Source of the DNA: an uncultured Parvularculaceae bacterium
GTDB lineage: Bacteria > Pseudomonadota > Alphaproteobacteria > Caulobacterales > Parvularculaceae
Direction: 5' to 3'
DNA: 64,000 nucleotides
Assembly: GCA_947259375.1 (NCBI GenBank)
Contig: CAMYLZ010000019.1
Span: forward strand, 18,851 to 82,850
This document shows positions 1-9,001 of the stretch, piece after piece (the stretch's first letter is position 1; each line of letters begins with the position of its first letter). The notes beneath the pieces are model-generated. The model was not told where the DNA came from. It ran no database searches and was given only the letters and a program-made list of their open reading frames with translations. The translations under genes were made by a program, and so were the position numbers.

Positions 1-1265
1 CTGCCGGTTTCCTCGAAAAGCCGCATACGGTGTTTTAGCGTGTCGGGAATTTCCATATTCCGGCAATGACGCCAAAATTCTGAATCCGTTCGGTTCGTGA
101 GATGGTAATGCAAAATGATGAAATCGCGAATGTGTTCGAGCTCATAGAATGTCTGCGCATTAAACTCATCAACATCCGACGGGTTCACGCCCCCATGCGG
201 AAACATTTGCATTAGTCTCATTACGGAGCGTTGAATCAAATGAATGCTCGTCGACTCCAGCGGTTCAATGAAGCCGCTGGACAGGCCAATCGCAACACAG
301 TTGCGGCGCCAATGCGCCCGCCGCGTCCCCGTACGAAATGGAATAACGCGCGGTTCCGTCAGAACGTCGCCTTCGATCTGCGACAACAAAAACTCGCGCG
401 CTTCATCTTCCCCCATAAAACGGCTGCAATACACGATGCCGTTGCCAGTGCGGTGCTGAAGCGGAATCTGCCATCGCCATCCGGCGCTATGGGCGATCGA
501 TCTTGTATAGGGCACAGGCGGCCCTACCGATTTCGTTTGAACGGCGATCGCCCGATCGCAAGGAAGCCAGTGCGTCCAGTCGTCATAACCGACGCCCAGC
601 GTTTGCCCGATCAGCAAAGCCCGGAAACCGGTGCAGTCGATAAACAATTCGCCATCGAGCACCGTTCCGTCCTCGAGGCGAAGGCTCTTTATGTCGCCCG
701 ACCCGGTCAACTGAACGTCCGATATCCGGCCTTCTTTACGCTTGACCCCATGCGCTTCCGCCAATTTCCGCAGAAAGGCGGCATATGCGGCGGAGTCGAT
801 GTGAAAAGCATAATTCAGCCCGAGATCCGGCAAATGCGCAAATCGCTCACGCTCTGCCGCGACCAGCTCGAGGCAGTATTCGCCGAAGTCCTTGGCGATC
901 CCCAGCTCATGGCCGCGGCGCCAGAAATGCTGGAAGCCGGCGGTCCAATGGTCCTTACCCGTCACGCCAAAGGAGTGAATGTAGCGATGATCGATATCCG
1001 TCCAGTTCTCGAACGCGATGCCAAGCTTGAAGGTGCCGCTAACCGCACGCATGAATTCGGCTTCATCAATGCGCAACAAATGATTGTAGGAGACGAGCGT
1101 CGGGATTGTCGCTTCGCCGACGCCGACCGTGCCAATCGCGTCGGACTCGACCAGCGTGACGTCAACGACTTTCTCCAACACTTTTCCGAGCGCGGCCGCC
1201 ATCATCCACCCGGCCGTGCCGCCGCCCGCAATCACGACCTTTTTGCGCGATCCCGTTTCACTCAT
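1..1265 (-). CDS. Flavin-dependent tryptophan-halogenase family protein 1 (3' end cut by window edge)
   Basis: Members use FADH2, O2 and halide to make hypohalous acid and halogenate indole-type aromatics. The ATG at 1265 sits 6 bases after the upstream cupin-like gene. About 421 codons are visible and no stop is reached, so the C-terminus lies outside the window. Seen: FAD-binding GGGTAGW at residues 14-20, the conserved catalytic-type lysine in SGTFKLG (K80), and an intact GWRWQIP halogenase signature at 262-268. The active-site set therefore looks complete. It is the last visible member of the minus-strand run GH3-GH16-TBDR-halogenase-SapC-cupin-halogenase. Halogenases of this kind recur in TBDR carbohydrate loci of Caulobacter and Xanthomonas; their natural substrate there is not settled, and this sequence does not reveal it. 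Confidence 0.88.
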   Translation of the reverse strand, partial: MSETGSRKKVVIAGGGTAGWMMAAALGKVLEKVVDVTLVESDAIGTVGVGEATIPTLVSYNHLLRIDEAEFMRAVSGTFKLGIAFENWTDIDHRYIHSFGVTGKDHWTAGFQHFWRRGHELGIAKDFGEYCLELVAAERERFAHLPDLGLNYAFHIDSAAYAAFLRKLAEAHGVKRKEGRISDVQLTGSGDIKSLRLEDGTVLDGELFIDCTGFRALLIGQTLGVGYDDWTHWLPCDRAIAVQTKSVGPPVPYTRSIAHSAGWRWQIPLQHRTGNGIVYCSRFMGEDEAREFLLSQIEGDVLTEPRVIPFRTGTRRAHWRRNCVAIGLSSGFIEPLESTSIHLIQRSVMRLMQMFPHGGVNPSDVDEFNAQTFYELEHIRDFIILHYHLTNRTDSEFWRHCRNMEIPDTLKHRMRLFEETG

Positions 1266-1271
1266 GTCGCA

Positions 1272-2294
1272 TCACCTGTTCAATTTGTTCAAAAGCCGGG
1301 CCCTAATTCCCCTGGCGTTTTCTATTGTCATCGGCCCAAGCATGCCGCGCGCCTTCTCCGGAATATGCGACGCGTTTGAAGGACCCCAGTCGAAAACGTA
1401 ATAATCGAAAATTTCGCGCCAGATCTTGCGTTCGCGAGGCGGCAGATTTCTGATCGTCAGCATCGCGTGAGACAGCGCGTCTTGCGGCGTTCCCAGATAA
1501 GCGGGCGCCGTTCGCCACCAATAATTGACGAGCACGTTAAACGCGCCCTCCGCCTCGACGTGATGCCACCACATTGACGGCAAAAACAGGGCGTCGCCGG
1601 GCGCCAGCTCCGCGATTTGAGCAACCTTCGCGGCATCGCGAAATTTCGGAAACCGATCAAAATCCGGATTGGCGAAATCCACCAGGCTGATCGGCCGCCC
1701 CGCCGGGGTCGGCTCGAAAGGCCCGGTATAAAGGTTTCCGGTCTGATCCGGCGGAAACAGCGTGAACCGGCGCTTGCCGGCGACAACGCATGCGATGTTC
1801 AATGGCAGGTCATTATGCGCGGCAATGCGCGTATGCGTTCCGATCCAGATGCTGGCAAGCGGCGATGCGTCGCCAAGATCGATGTCATTGCTCGCTCGAA
1901 AACCCGGCATGCATTCATCGACATCCGCCGATGCAAGATAGATCAACGGCGCGGGATCAGCGCCGCCATGCTCGAAGATGCGCTGCAGGATTTCGCGATA
2001 ACGCGCCTTTCCGCGTTGCACGTTCACGCCGGTAAAGTCGTCATTATAAAAAACGCGGCCTTTGAGCGAGGCCGGCCCCGCCGAGACCGGCAGGACGGCG
2101 CCCGCGTCGAAAGACGACAGATATTCAACCAAAGCGCTTTTTGACGTCTTCGCCGCCTGCACCGCCGGCCAATGCTTTATCAGCCCGCGCAATATAACGG
2201 GCTCGCTCGATGTCGCGATTTCGGGCAAAGAAACTTCGCCCGCATCCGCGTGCAGTTCTCGAACCGGCGTTCCTTTTACCGGCGAAGCGCGCAT
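1272..2294 (-). CDS. JmjC/cupin-8-like (FIH-type) putative oxygenase 1
   Basis: This 340-residue protein has the double-stranded beta-helix pattern of the FIH/cupin-like group: an H160-N-D162 metal motif, then a distal histidine in MWWHHVEA (H244/H245), with KRRFTLFPPDQ after the first pair. Family members are non-haem Fe(II)/2-oxoglutarate oxygenases, mostly hydroxylases of proteins; activity here is inferred. An in-frame TTG at 2312, 3 bases after the SapC stop, is an alternative start with a weak GAGG upstream. The ATG at 2294 gives an N-terminus matching the length of the paralogue at 13530-14558. It lies between sapC and halogenase 1 in a same-strand run. The paralogue shares many blocks, including GKRRF, LFPPDQ and PSMWWHHVEA, so the two arose by duplication. 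Confidence 0.85.
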   Translation of the reverse strand: MRASPVKGTPVRELHADAGEVSLPEIATSSEPVILRGLIKHWPAVQAAKTSKSALVEYLSSFDAGAVLPVSAGPASLKGRVFYNDDFTGVNVQRGKARYREILQRIFEHGGADPAPLIYLASADVDECMPGFRASNDIDLGDASPLASIWIGTHTRIAAHNDLPLNIACVVAGKRRFTLFPPDQTGNLYTGPFEPTPAGRPISLVDFANPDFDRFPKFRDAAKVAQIAELAPGDALFLPSMWWHHVEAEGAFNVLVNYWWRTAPAYLGTPQDALSHAMLTIRNLPPRERKIWREIFDYYVFDWGPSNASHIPEKARGMLGPMTIENARGIRARLLNKLNR

Positions 2295-2315
2295 ATGAGC
2301 GTTCTCAGCCAATCG

Positions 2316-3041
2316 CTACCGGTCCTCTAAACGCTTGTTTCGCCTATCGATCAGCCCACGGAATTGCGACAGGGAAGCCACCGCCATGAAAACAGGCTGC
2401 AAATATCCCGCGGCCTGAAGCCGGCCAAGCGCCTGTTGGTCCAGATTGTACAAAACCTCCTCGGCAATGACATAATACCCGGCGAGACGCCCCTGCGATC
2501 CGTCATTCAGTGTTACATCAAGCGTGAATGGTTCGATAAGGTCGAGTTCTTCCAGCAAAGCTGAAAACCGTCCGATCCCCTGTTCGCCGTCATGCACCTC
2601 TGCGAGCAATTTGGAAACTTCCTGCAAGTAAGGCGAATGACCGCCATGCTCCAGAAACAGCGCTTCCCCATCCGTTTCGCTGACGCGCGGATGATCGAGA
2701 TCAATATGCACTTCCATCTGCCGGCCGCCAGCGCCGTTATCGGACCTGCCAATCAGGAACGGCCGCATCCTTATGGCCAGCGGAATGTACTCCGCACCCC
2801 AATCGCTCGACGGACCAAGGAAAAGGTTTTCGCCGTCCTCCAGACCGAACAGCGCGAGCGGCCGGAAACCGCCCGTCGCCGCATCTTTGGAAAACACAAT
2901 CGGATAATAGGGCTGCAAATTTCGAAATTCATGCGGAAAGGAGGGGCACCACATGGCGGCGTCGCCCAGCGCCGCACCGTATCCGGTGCGCACGCGCAGC
3001 TCCGCATGATCGATATTGTTCAATTGCGCATGTTTTGCCAT
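2316..3041 (-). CDS. SapC family protein
   Basis: A 241-residue protein recognised as SapC-like from the FPHEFRNLQPYYPIVFSKD block near residues 35-53, the FLGPSSDWGAEYIPLAIRMRPF segment near 74-95 and the C-terminal PVFMAVASLSQFRGLIDRR block. There is no signal peptide or membrane segment. The name comes from Campylobacter S-layer-associated SapC, but alphaproteobacterial members are soluble proteins of unknown function that accompany TBDRs and tryptophan halogenases. It starts 15 bases after halogenase 2 and ends 21 bases before the cupin-like gene, so co-transcription is very likely. Inference: it serves the same process as the halogenases, perhaps as partner or modification target; nothing in its sequence shows catalysis. 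Confidence 0.85.
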   Translation of the reverse strand: MAKHAQLNNIDHAELRVRTGYGAALGDAAMWCPSFPHEFRNLQPYYPIVFSKDAATGGFRPLALFGLEDGENLFLGPSSDWGAEYIPLAIRMRPFLIGRSDNGAGGRQMEVHIDLDHPRVSETDGEALFLEHGGHSPYLQEVSKLLAEVHDGEQGIGRFSALLEELDLIEPFTLDVTLNDGSQGRLAGYYVIAEEVLYNLDQQALGRLQAAGYLQPVFMAVASLSQFRGLIDRRNKRLEDR

Positions 3042-3056
3042 TTTCGCGTCGCTCCG

Positions 3057-4604
3057 TCAGACCCGGGACAAACCTCGGGTCATGATATGTTCTATCAGTT
3101 CCCTGTTTTTCGACAGCCCACTGATTAATTTACGTTTTCTTGCTGTGATTTCATCGACATGCCGACGGGCGGCTAATGCGGCGTCGCGCCGCCGAAGCAC
3201 GCTGCGCCGCTGCGTCTGAAAATTCATTCCATAGAGCACATAGGCGTAGCTTGCCGCCGGAAAAATTTCCAAAGCGTCGGTGAAATCCTCACGCGAAGGC
3301 GGCTCATAACGCCATTGTTGCAACAATTCCTTGAGCCGCTCAGGCCAGCAATTGCGATCCTGGTGCGCTTGCCAAAACGGTTCCGGTCGTTCGCTGAGCA
3401 CGTAATGCAGCTTTAAAAACTCGACAATGCGCTCCCATCGATAGGCGGCGCGTTTATTAAACCGCCGCGCTGCCGCGTCAAGCACCGCCCGATCGGCGGG
3501 AAGCGTATCGCTGAGCATAATGGCGGACAATTCGATCATCACGATCGCGGACGCTTCCAGCGGTTCGACAAATCCCTGCGACATGCCGATGGCGACAACA
3601 TTGCCGACCCACGGCGCTTCGCGATAACCGGATTGGAACTTGATCAACCGCGCATCGCCGCCGGCGACCGCGCCGGCCGGGGCGACGCGAGCGAGATATT
3701 CCGACAATTCCTCTCTCGCGCGGTCTTCATCACAAAATCGCGATGAATAGACATATCCGATGCCGCGTCGCGCCTGCAGCGCGATGTCCCAAACCCATCC
3801 GGCCGAAAGCGCCGTTCCGGTGGTTTGCGAAGCGATGACTTCGTTTTGCGTCGCATAAGGCGCCTGCACGGCGAGGGCGCGATCATTACCGAGAATATGC
3901 GAGACGTCGCGGACCGCGCCGCCGAGCGCACCGCCAATCAAAAGCGCCTTGCCGCCGGTGCAATCGACAAACAGGTCACCGGCGAGGCGACCGTTATTCG
4001 ACGTTTCGAGCCCGGCAACGCAACCATCATCCTCGACCAATACATCAATGACATCATCCGTGATAAGCCTGACGCCAAGCTTTGCGGTGCAATGTTCGCG
4101 CAGCAGCGCGGCGAATGCCGGCGCATCGAGATGGTATGCATAATTCACGACCGCCGCATATTCGGGCGTCACAACCTGTTTGGGCGCTTTGGCCTCGAGG
4201 CAAAGCGCCGCCTGGAAATTCACCGCCTCCGCAAATGGCGTTCCGTCGGGCGCCGCCCGCCACAAGGCCAACGGATCGACATGATCGGGATTAGGCGGGG
4301 CTTCGAACGGATGGAAATAGAAATCGCCCGGCGCGCCGGTGCGCCAGCCGTTAAAGCGTGATCCCTGTTTGAAACTGGCATGGCACCGCCTGACGAATTC
4401 GGTCTCGCTGATGCCGATACGTCGAAGCGTGTCGCGCAGGCTCGGCCAGGTTCCTTCGCCAACGCCAAGTATCGGCACATTGGGAGATTCAACAAGCGTC
4501 ACGCGCAAACCGTCATCATGCGCCGCCCGATGATCGGCCGCAAGGATGCCAGCCGTCAGCCAACCGGCCGTCCCTCCCCCGACGATGACGATGTCTTTGA
4601 TCAT
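3057..4604 (-). CDS. Flavin-dependent tryptophan-halogenase family protein 2
   Basis: A complete 515-residue halogenase-like flavoprotein. GGGTAGW lies at 9-15, the catalytic-type lysine is K79 in ASFKQG, and the signature region at 269-275 reads GWVWDIA where most relatives have GWxWxIP. The two tryptophans that separate halogenases from monooxygenases are kept; only the last residue differs (Ala for Pro). Conserved SQGFVEPLEASA follows. The ATG at 4604 has GGACGA upstream. A 15-bp perfect hairpin separates it from the TBDR gene upstream. It is only distantly similar to halogenase 1, so the locus carries two different halogenases. Substrate unknown; bromination of indole-like compounds is known for some relatives from TBDR loci. 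Confidence 0.88.
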   Translation of the reverse strand: MIKDIVIVGGGTAGWLTAGILAADHRAAHDDGLRVTLVESPNVPILGVGEGTWPSLRDTLRRIGISETEFVRRCHASFKQGSRFNGWRTGAPGDFYFHPFEAPPNPDHVDPLALWRAAPDGTPFAEAVNFQAALCLEAKAPKQVVTPEYAAVVNYAYHLDAPAFAALLREHCTAKLGVRLITDDVIDVLVEDDGCVAGLETSNNGRLAGDLFVDCTGGKALLIGGALGGAVRDVSHILGNDRALAVQAPYATQNEVIASQTTGTALSAGWVWDIALQARRGIGYVYSSRFCDEDRAREELSEYLARVAPAGAVAGGDARLIKFQSGYREAPWVGNVVAIGMSQGFVEPLEASAIVMIELSAIMLSDTLPADRAVLDAAARRFNKRAAYRWERIVEFLKLHYVLSERPEPFWQAHQDRNCWPERLKELLQQWRYEPPSREDFTDALEIFPAASYAYVLYGMNFQTQRRSVLRRRDAALAARRHVDEITARKRKLISGLSKNRELIEHIMTRGLSRV

Positions 4605-4657
4605 TTCGTCCAGCGCCGGCCCGAATTCAAGCCGGCCTTCAAGTGACCCGAAACATT

Positions 4658-4693
4658 GATACCACGCTCGCGCCAGAGCGCGAGCGTGGTATC
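4658..4693 (-). promoter_or_regulatory. Intra-operon hairpin between TBDR and halogenase 2
   Basis: A perfect inverted repeat with 15-bp arms (4658-4672 and 4679-4693) and a 6-nt loop. It lies in the 141-bp gap after the TBDR stop and 54 bases before the halogenase 2 start. No clear U-tract follows on the minus strand. It could therefore be a partial terminator, an mRNA 3'-end stabiliser for the TBDR message or a processing site. Either way it should allow more receptor than modifying enzymes to be made. Confidence 0.6.
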
Positions 4694-4745
4694 GAATCTT
4701 GCCGATCCAGCGTCCAAGGAGGAGGCAGAACGCATCAAGACAAGA

Positions 4746-7745
4746 TCAGAACGTATAGCGGAACCCAAAGTTGTATCTCGGTCCCGTCTGTGTTGCGAAA
4801 TTGATATAAGCCGGCGTCCGCCCGACTGTGCGTCCGGTTTCGTTCAGGACGTTAATGCCTTCGACGAACAAGGTGACGCCTTTGCGCACCTCATAGCTTG
4901 CACTGAAATCAAGCTGTCCGAAATCCTCGACATAAAGCGGGTTGTTCGGCGTGCCGCTCACGCCGATCGTCGAGGACAGGAAGCGTTCCCGCCAGTTATA
5001 GGCAAGACGCGCCTGCAACCCGTTCTTGTCGTAGAAGCCGATCAGGTTATAGGAGTCGCTCAAGCCCGTGACCGCAAATTGCGGCTCGCCGCTGGACGGC
5101 ACCTGCGAGTTATCAAACCCGACATCGCCGTCAACAATCGTATAGTTGGCGATCATCCCGAACCCGGTATCCCAAAACATATGCTGGACAGCGAATTCCC
5201 AGCCGTGAAGCTGCGCTGTTTCCTGGTTGACAGGCGTCGCAATATCAAAGGTAAGCAACGGATCTTCGCCCGCCACGCCGAAAATGTTGCCGGTGAAATT
5301 GCCGTTGGAATCGGTTCCGGTAATTTCAAAAGTCGACGGGTCCGCGTTTTCAAATATCCACTGCCGAATCGCGGTGAGGTTGTCATTCCCGCCGGTCGCC
5401 GCATTCGCCGCATTGTAGCGCGCGCCGCCGAAAGGCGTGTACACGTCGAACGGAGATTGCGTGACCACGCCCGAGCCGATGAAATTCTTCACGTCTTTGA
5501 AAAAGAATCCGACCGACAGATATGACGCTTCATCATAATACCACTCGGCCGACGCATCGACGTTTTTCGACAAGAACGGCCGCAGATTCGTATTGCCGTT
5601 CTGGCCATTCCCGCCGTCAACGCGGAACAATTCGCCGACGGTGAGACCGCCTGCAATATCGCCATAGCCCGGACGCGTCAGCGTGTGGCTGTAAGACGCA
5701 CGAACCTTCACATTTTCAATGGGGTCAATCTGGAAATCGAAGGCCGGCAACCAGTAATCATAATTTCCTTCAAATTCCTGCACCACGACATTGTTCGGAT
5801 CCGACAGGCCAACCAATGCAAACTCGTTCTCCGCTACCCATTGCGTCCCGGTCGGGACGGTGACTTGCGAGGGCGACAATATGCTGGTGCTCTCATAACG
5901 AAGTCCCGCGACAATCTGCGCCGGCATGCCCGCGACTTCAAAATCAGACGTGAACTCGGCAAAGCCGGCCCAACTTTCTTCTTCAATTCGCCGATCAATC
6001 AGGAAGTCGTCTGACCGGCAAATGCCGTCATCGCCGCACCGTCCGTCAAGCGCATTGACCACATCAACCCAACGTTGAACGTCGAATGCAAAGAATTCCT
6101 GTTGGGTCAATTCATGGCCGCTGAACTGATCGAAATTCGACGCCAGGTCGAGACGCTCAAAAATGTCGTCCGGAAGGTCATCAGCGGTTCCAATCCCGCC
6201 CCAGGTGTTTGACTGATTGTTGGCGAAAGCCGAACGCACTCTGTTTTTGGTGTAGGTGGCGCCGAAATCAACGCTGCTTACTATCGCGGAGTCAAAATCA
6301 TAGGACCCGAACGCCTGCACCTGATCGATTTCTGTGCGGATGAAACTGTTCGAGAATACAGATCCGGTTGCAATCATGCGCGATGCGTCGATATCCGTGA
6401 ATGGGTCCTGGAAGCCGAGCGACAGGACCGGAATGTCATTCTCGAAATTGGCGCCTTGGCTACGGAGCTGGAAGTCCGCGGTCGACACAACCGCATTCGT
6501 GCCAAACGGGCTGTCCTGTCCGGACTCTGCGCTGGATGTATGGAAATCAACGCCGAAACGCAGCCGGTCTGAAGCTTCCCACTCCACATTCGCGCCGAAT
6601 GACTTGTTTTCGCTCTTCGATGCCTCGAGCGAACCGCCCATCGATAGATCCGAACCCGCATCGCCAAAATTCTCATTGTAGAATATCGGGCTGGCGATCG
6701 GCCCGTCAGTCCAGGCGCTTGTCGTGTCGCCATGGTTAAACCAGACCGACAGGTCCGCCTTGCGGGCTGAAATTTCGTTTCTCGTATAAAAATAGTCGAG
6801 TGTGGCGGTGAGATTTTCTACCGGACGAAATTGCAGCGCTAACTGGCCATTAATCCGCTCACGGTCGAAACTCGAAATCTGGTAATTAATATTCTGCGGC
6901 GTAGAATAGATGTCATTCGGTCCCGGCCGGTTTGTGACCTGGGTGTCGTTGGGCGCTTGGGGCAATGTCCCCCAATTGTTTTCCGAGCCGAGGAACGCGC
7001 CGCGCCAGCCGCTTGTCGTGCCCACCTGGGCTAACCCGGATTCGCGATCCTGATAGCTGCCCGCGATTGCAACGCCGATTTTTCCGTCAGCGAAGGTGTT
7101 TGAAAAGATACCCGAAACTTCCGGCGTGACCGTCTGGTCTGACAATGTCGTAACGGATTTGTCGAGGACGGCCTTCGCGCCTACAGAAAACCGCATGCCC
7201 GGCGCATCCAGCGGACGCGCGGTCATGATATTGAGCGTAGAGCCGATGCCCCCGGTCGGCACTGCTGCGCGCCCTGTCTTGTAAACCGTAACGCCAGCAA
7301 TCCCTTCGGAAGCAAGATTGCCGAAATCGAAGCTGCGCGATGATGGCGCGCCGCCTGTGAGAAACGCCGAGGGCATCTGCCGGCCATTGAGGAGTACGAG
7401 GTTAAAGTCAGGACCGAAACCCCGAACGGTGACCTGACTGCCCTCGCCTAGCGACCTGTTGATTGAAACGCCCGTGATCCGCTGCAGTGACTCCGCGAGG
7501 TTCGTATCCGGGAACTTGCCGATATCCTCCGCCGTAATCGCATCGACAACACCTTGCGAGTTGCGCTTGATGTCGGACGACGCCTGGAGACTTTTGCGAA
7601 TCCCCTTGACGACCACAACGTCTTCATTGTCGAGATTTGCATCGCTATCTTGCGCAAAGCTCGGCGTTGCGAAGGCAAGCGCCGACACCCCGCCCATCAG
7701 CATGAGCGACAAGCCGCCCTCATATCCGCGTTTCTGTTTTTTCAT
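4746..7745 (-). CDS. TonB-dependent receptor, Caulobacter-type (carbohydrate locus)
   Basis: A 999-residue outer-membrane receptor. From the ATG at 7745 (GGGAGGG just upstream) it begins MKKQKRG, then a hydrophobic signal peptide ending ATPSFAQ. The plug domain starts near VVVVKGIRKSLQ, followed by DAITAEDIGKFPDTNLAES and a VTVRGFGP segment, typical of the large Caulobacter-type TBDR family. The C-terminus is the beta-barrel type RYNFGFRYTF with terminal Phe. A longer frame reaching 7802 would overlap the GH16 gene and place a charged stretch before the signal peptide, so it was rejected. It directly follows the GH16 gene (40-bp gap). Inferred role: energy-dependent import of beta-glucan oligosaccharides freed by the GH16 enzyme. 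No STN domain or TonB gene was seen. Confidence 0.93.
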   Translation of the reverse strand: MKKQKRGYEGGLSLMLMGGVSALAFATPSFAQDSDANLDNEDVVVVKGIRKSLQASSDIKRNSQGVVDAITAEDIGKFPDTNLAESLQRITGVSINRSLGEGSQVTVRGFGPDFNLVLLNGRQMPSAFLTGGAPSSRSFDFGNLASEGIAGVTVYKTGRAAVPTGGIGSTLNIMTARPLDAPGMRFSVGAKAVLDKSVTTLSDQTVTPEVSGIFSNTFADGKIGVAIAGSYQDRESGLAQVGTTSGWRGAFLGSENNWGTLPQAPNDTQVTNRPGPNDIYSTPQNINYQISSFDRERINGQLALQFRPVENLTATLDYFYTRNEISARKADLSVWFNHGDTTSAWTDGPIASPIFYNENFGDAGSDLSMGGSLEASKSENKSFGANVEWEASDRLRFGVDFHTSSAESGQDSPFGTNAVVSTADFQLRSQGANFENDIPVLSLGFQDPFTDIDASRMIATGSVFSNSFIRTEIDQVQAFGSYDFDSAIVSSVDFGATYTKNRVRSAFANNQSNTWGGIGTADDLPDDIFERLDLASNFDQFSGHELTQQEFFAFDVQRWVDVVNALDGRCGDDGICRSDDFLIDRRIEEESWAGFAEFTSDFEVAGMPAQIVAGLRYESTSILSPSQVTVPTGTQWVAENEFALVGLSDPNNVVVQEFEGNYDYWLPAFDFQIDPIENVKVRASYSHTLTRPGYGDIAGGLTVGELFRVDGGNGQNGNTNLRPFLSKNVDASAEWYYDEASYLSVGFFFKDVKNFIGSGVVTQSPFDVYTPFGGARYNAANAATGGNDNLTAIRQWIFENADPSTFEITGTDSNGNFTGNIFGVAGEDPLLTFDIATPVNQETAQLHGWEFAVQHMFWDTGFGMIANYTIVDGDVGFDNSQVPSSGEPQFAVTGLSDSYNLIGFYDKNGLQARLAYNWRERFLSSTIGVSGTPNNPLYVEDFGQLDFSASYEVRKGVTLFVEGINVLNETGRTVGRTPAYINFATQTGPRYNFGFRYTF

Positions 7746-7785
7746 TACACACCCTCCCGGTCTAGGAATACTCACTAATGCGCCT

Positions 7786-8808
7786 TCACGGCGCCACGAC
7801 ATCAGACGGCGTCATCACTTCGCCGTTCCAATTCTGTTTCGAAAGACACGCCCGCCCTGTCTCGAGGTCGCCTTCACATTGTTCAACGCGAACCCAATCA
7901 ACCAATAGCGAAGCAGGAAAGGCCGCCTCATCAACGCCTGCGCCATTGGACTTTTCCGGCAGGCTTCCGCCAACGGCGAGATTCAGGATTACGTAAAACG
8001 GCCTATCGAAAGGCGCTTTCGGGTTTTCCGCTTCCCTTACCGCCTCCGTATGCCAATCATCCTGATTGACGCGCATGAAAAGCCGGCCGTCTACGAACCA
8101 TTGAATGACGCCTTGCGCCCACTCCACTGAATAGACGCGCCACTCCGCCGCGGGCCCTGACGACGCCGATTCTGGTGCATAAGCAGTCAGAAAAGTATTG
8201 TCCGGCGCTGTGCCGCCAAAATGGATGGCGCCCGAGGTGCGGCTTTCGCGGCCGCCAACGCACTGCTCGCAAGGCGTCGCAAGATTGACCGCCTCCATAA
8301 TGTCGATCTCGCCGGATAGCGGCCAGCCGCCATAATGGCTCTCCACAGGCATCATCCAGAATGCCGGCCAGGTTCCTTGGCCGGCCGGCAACTTCATGCG
8401 CGCGGAAACGCGGCCATATTTCCAGCCCGCCTTGCCGAGGCTCGTCACCTTGCCCGAGGTAAAGGGCTGCGTGCGCTGCGCCCCGCGAACGCTCTGCGCG
8501 CGATCCGCATGTAAAGGCCCGGTATAAGCGCCCGATGCCGCTTTCAGACGCAAAACGCCAGCACTGACCTCAATATTCTCGGGCCGATCGACATAGCATT
8601 GCCGCTCATTATTTCCGCCGCCCCAACAGGATTCTTCGGCCGCCCATTTGGAACGGTCGAGCCCGTCGCCGTCGAAATCATCAAACCATACCGATTGCCA
8701 ATGCGGCGCCGACGCCAAAGGCGCATCGCCGATAAAAGCATGCGCGCATAATGGCGCAAACCCGGCACAGATGGCGGATAACGAAAATGTTACTTTGGGT
8801 GCTCTCAC
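7786..8808 (-). CDS. Secreted GH16 endo-beta-glucanase (laminarinase-like)
   Basis: A 340-residue family-16 glycoside hydrolase that cleaves internal beta-1,3 or mixed beta-1,3/1,4 links with retention. The catalytic motif GEIDIMEAV gives nucleophile E167, assisting D169 and acid/base E172; the extra residue in ExDxxE fits the laminarinase-like branch. WPAFWMMP at 147-154 and VDWVRVEQ near the end are family blocks. The N-terminus (residues 1-25) is a Sec signal peptide ending AHA. No ATG is available, so the start is GTG at 8808 with GAGGG upstream. The product should act in the periplasm or outside, making oligosaccharides for the TBDR that follows. No carbohydrate-binding module is present. 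Confidence 0.92.
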   Translation of the reverse strand: MRAPKVTFSLSAICAGFAPLCAHAFIGDAPLASAPHWQSVWFDDFDGDGLDRSKWAAEESCWGGGNNERQCYVDRPENIEVSAGVLRLKAASGAYTGPLHADRAQSVRGAQRTQPFTSGKVTSLGKAGWKYGRVSARMKLPAGQGTWPAFWMMPVESHYGGWPLSGEIDIMEAVNLATPCEQCVGGRESRTSGAIHFGGTAPDNTFLTAYAPESASSGPAAEWRVYSVEWAQGVIQWFVDGRLFMRVNQDDWHTEAVREAENPKAPFDRPFYVILNLAVGGSLPEKSNGAGVDEAAFPASLLVDWVRVEQCEGDLETGRACLSKQNWNGEVMTPSDVVAP

Positions 8809-8960
8809 CGGCGCCCGCCCTCACTAATCGATATTTTTCTTGTTGATCGAACATTGAGTGAGACGGAAAAACTGCTCAATCGCCATGCGGCGAATGGGAA
8901 GGCTGATGCGGCGGATGGGAAGGCGGCGCTAAAGTCATGTGCTGCGCACGCGCCGCGCCA

Positions 8961-8978
8961 GCGCCGCTTGCGCGGCGC
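8961..8978 (-). promoter_or_regulatory. GC-rich hairpin with GCAA tetraloop between GH3 and GH16 genes
   Basis: On the minus strand a 7-bp GC-only stem (8961-8967 with 8972-8978) closes a GNRA-type GCAA loop, about 25 bases after the GH3 stop. There is no U-tract, so it is not a classic terminator. It may stabilise the upstream message. The 193-bp gap also contains a two-unit near-repeat of about 21 bp at 8896-8937. Confidence 0.4.
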
Positions 8979-9001
8979 CTTCAGGCCAATGGGAATCGCG
9001 C

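Noticed and set aside
231..1379. 382-codon open frame on the plus strand
   Set aside because: It is antisense to halogenase 1, which has full FAD and GWRWQIP motifs. The plus-strand translation is Arg/Pro-rich with no recognisable domain.
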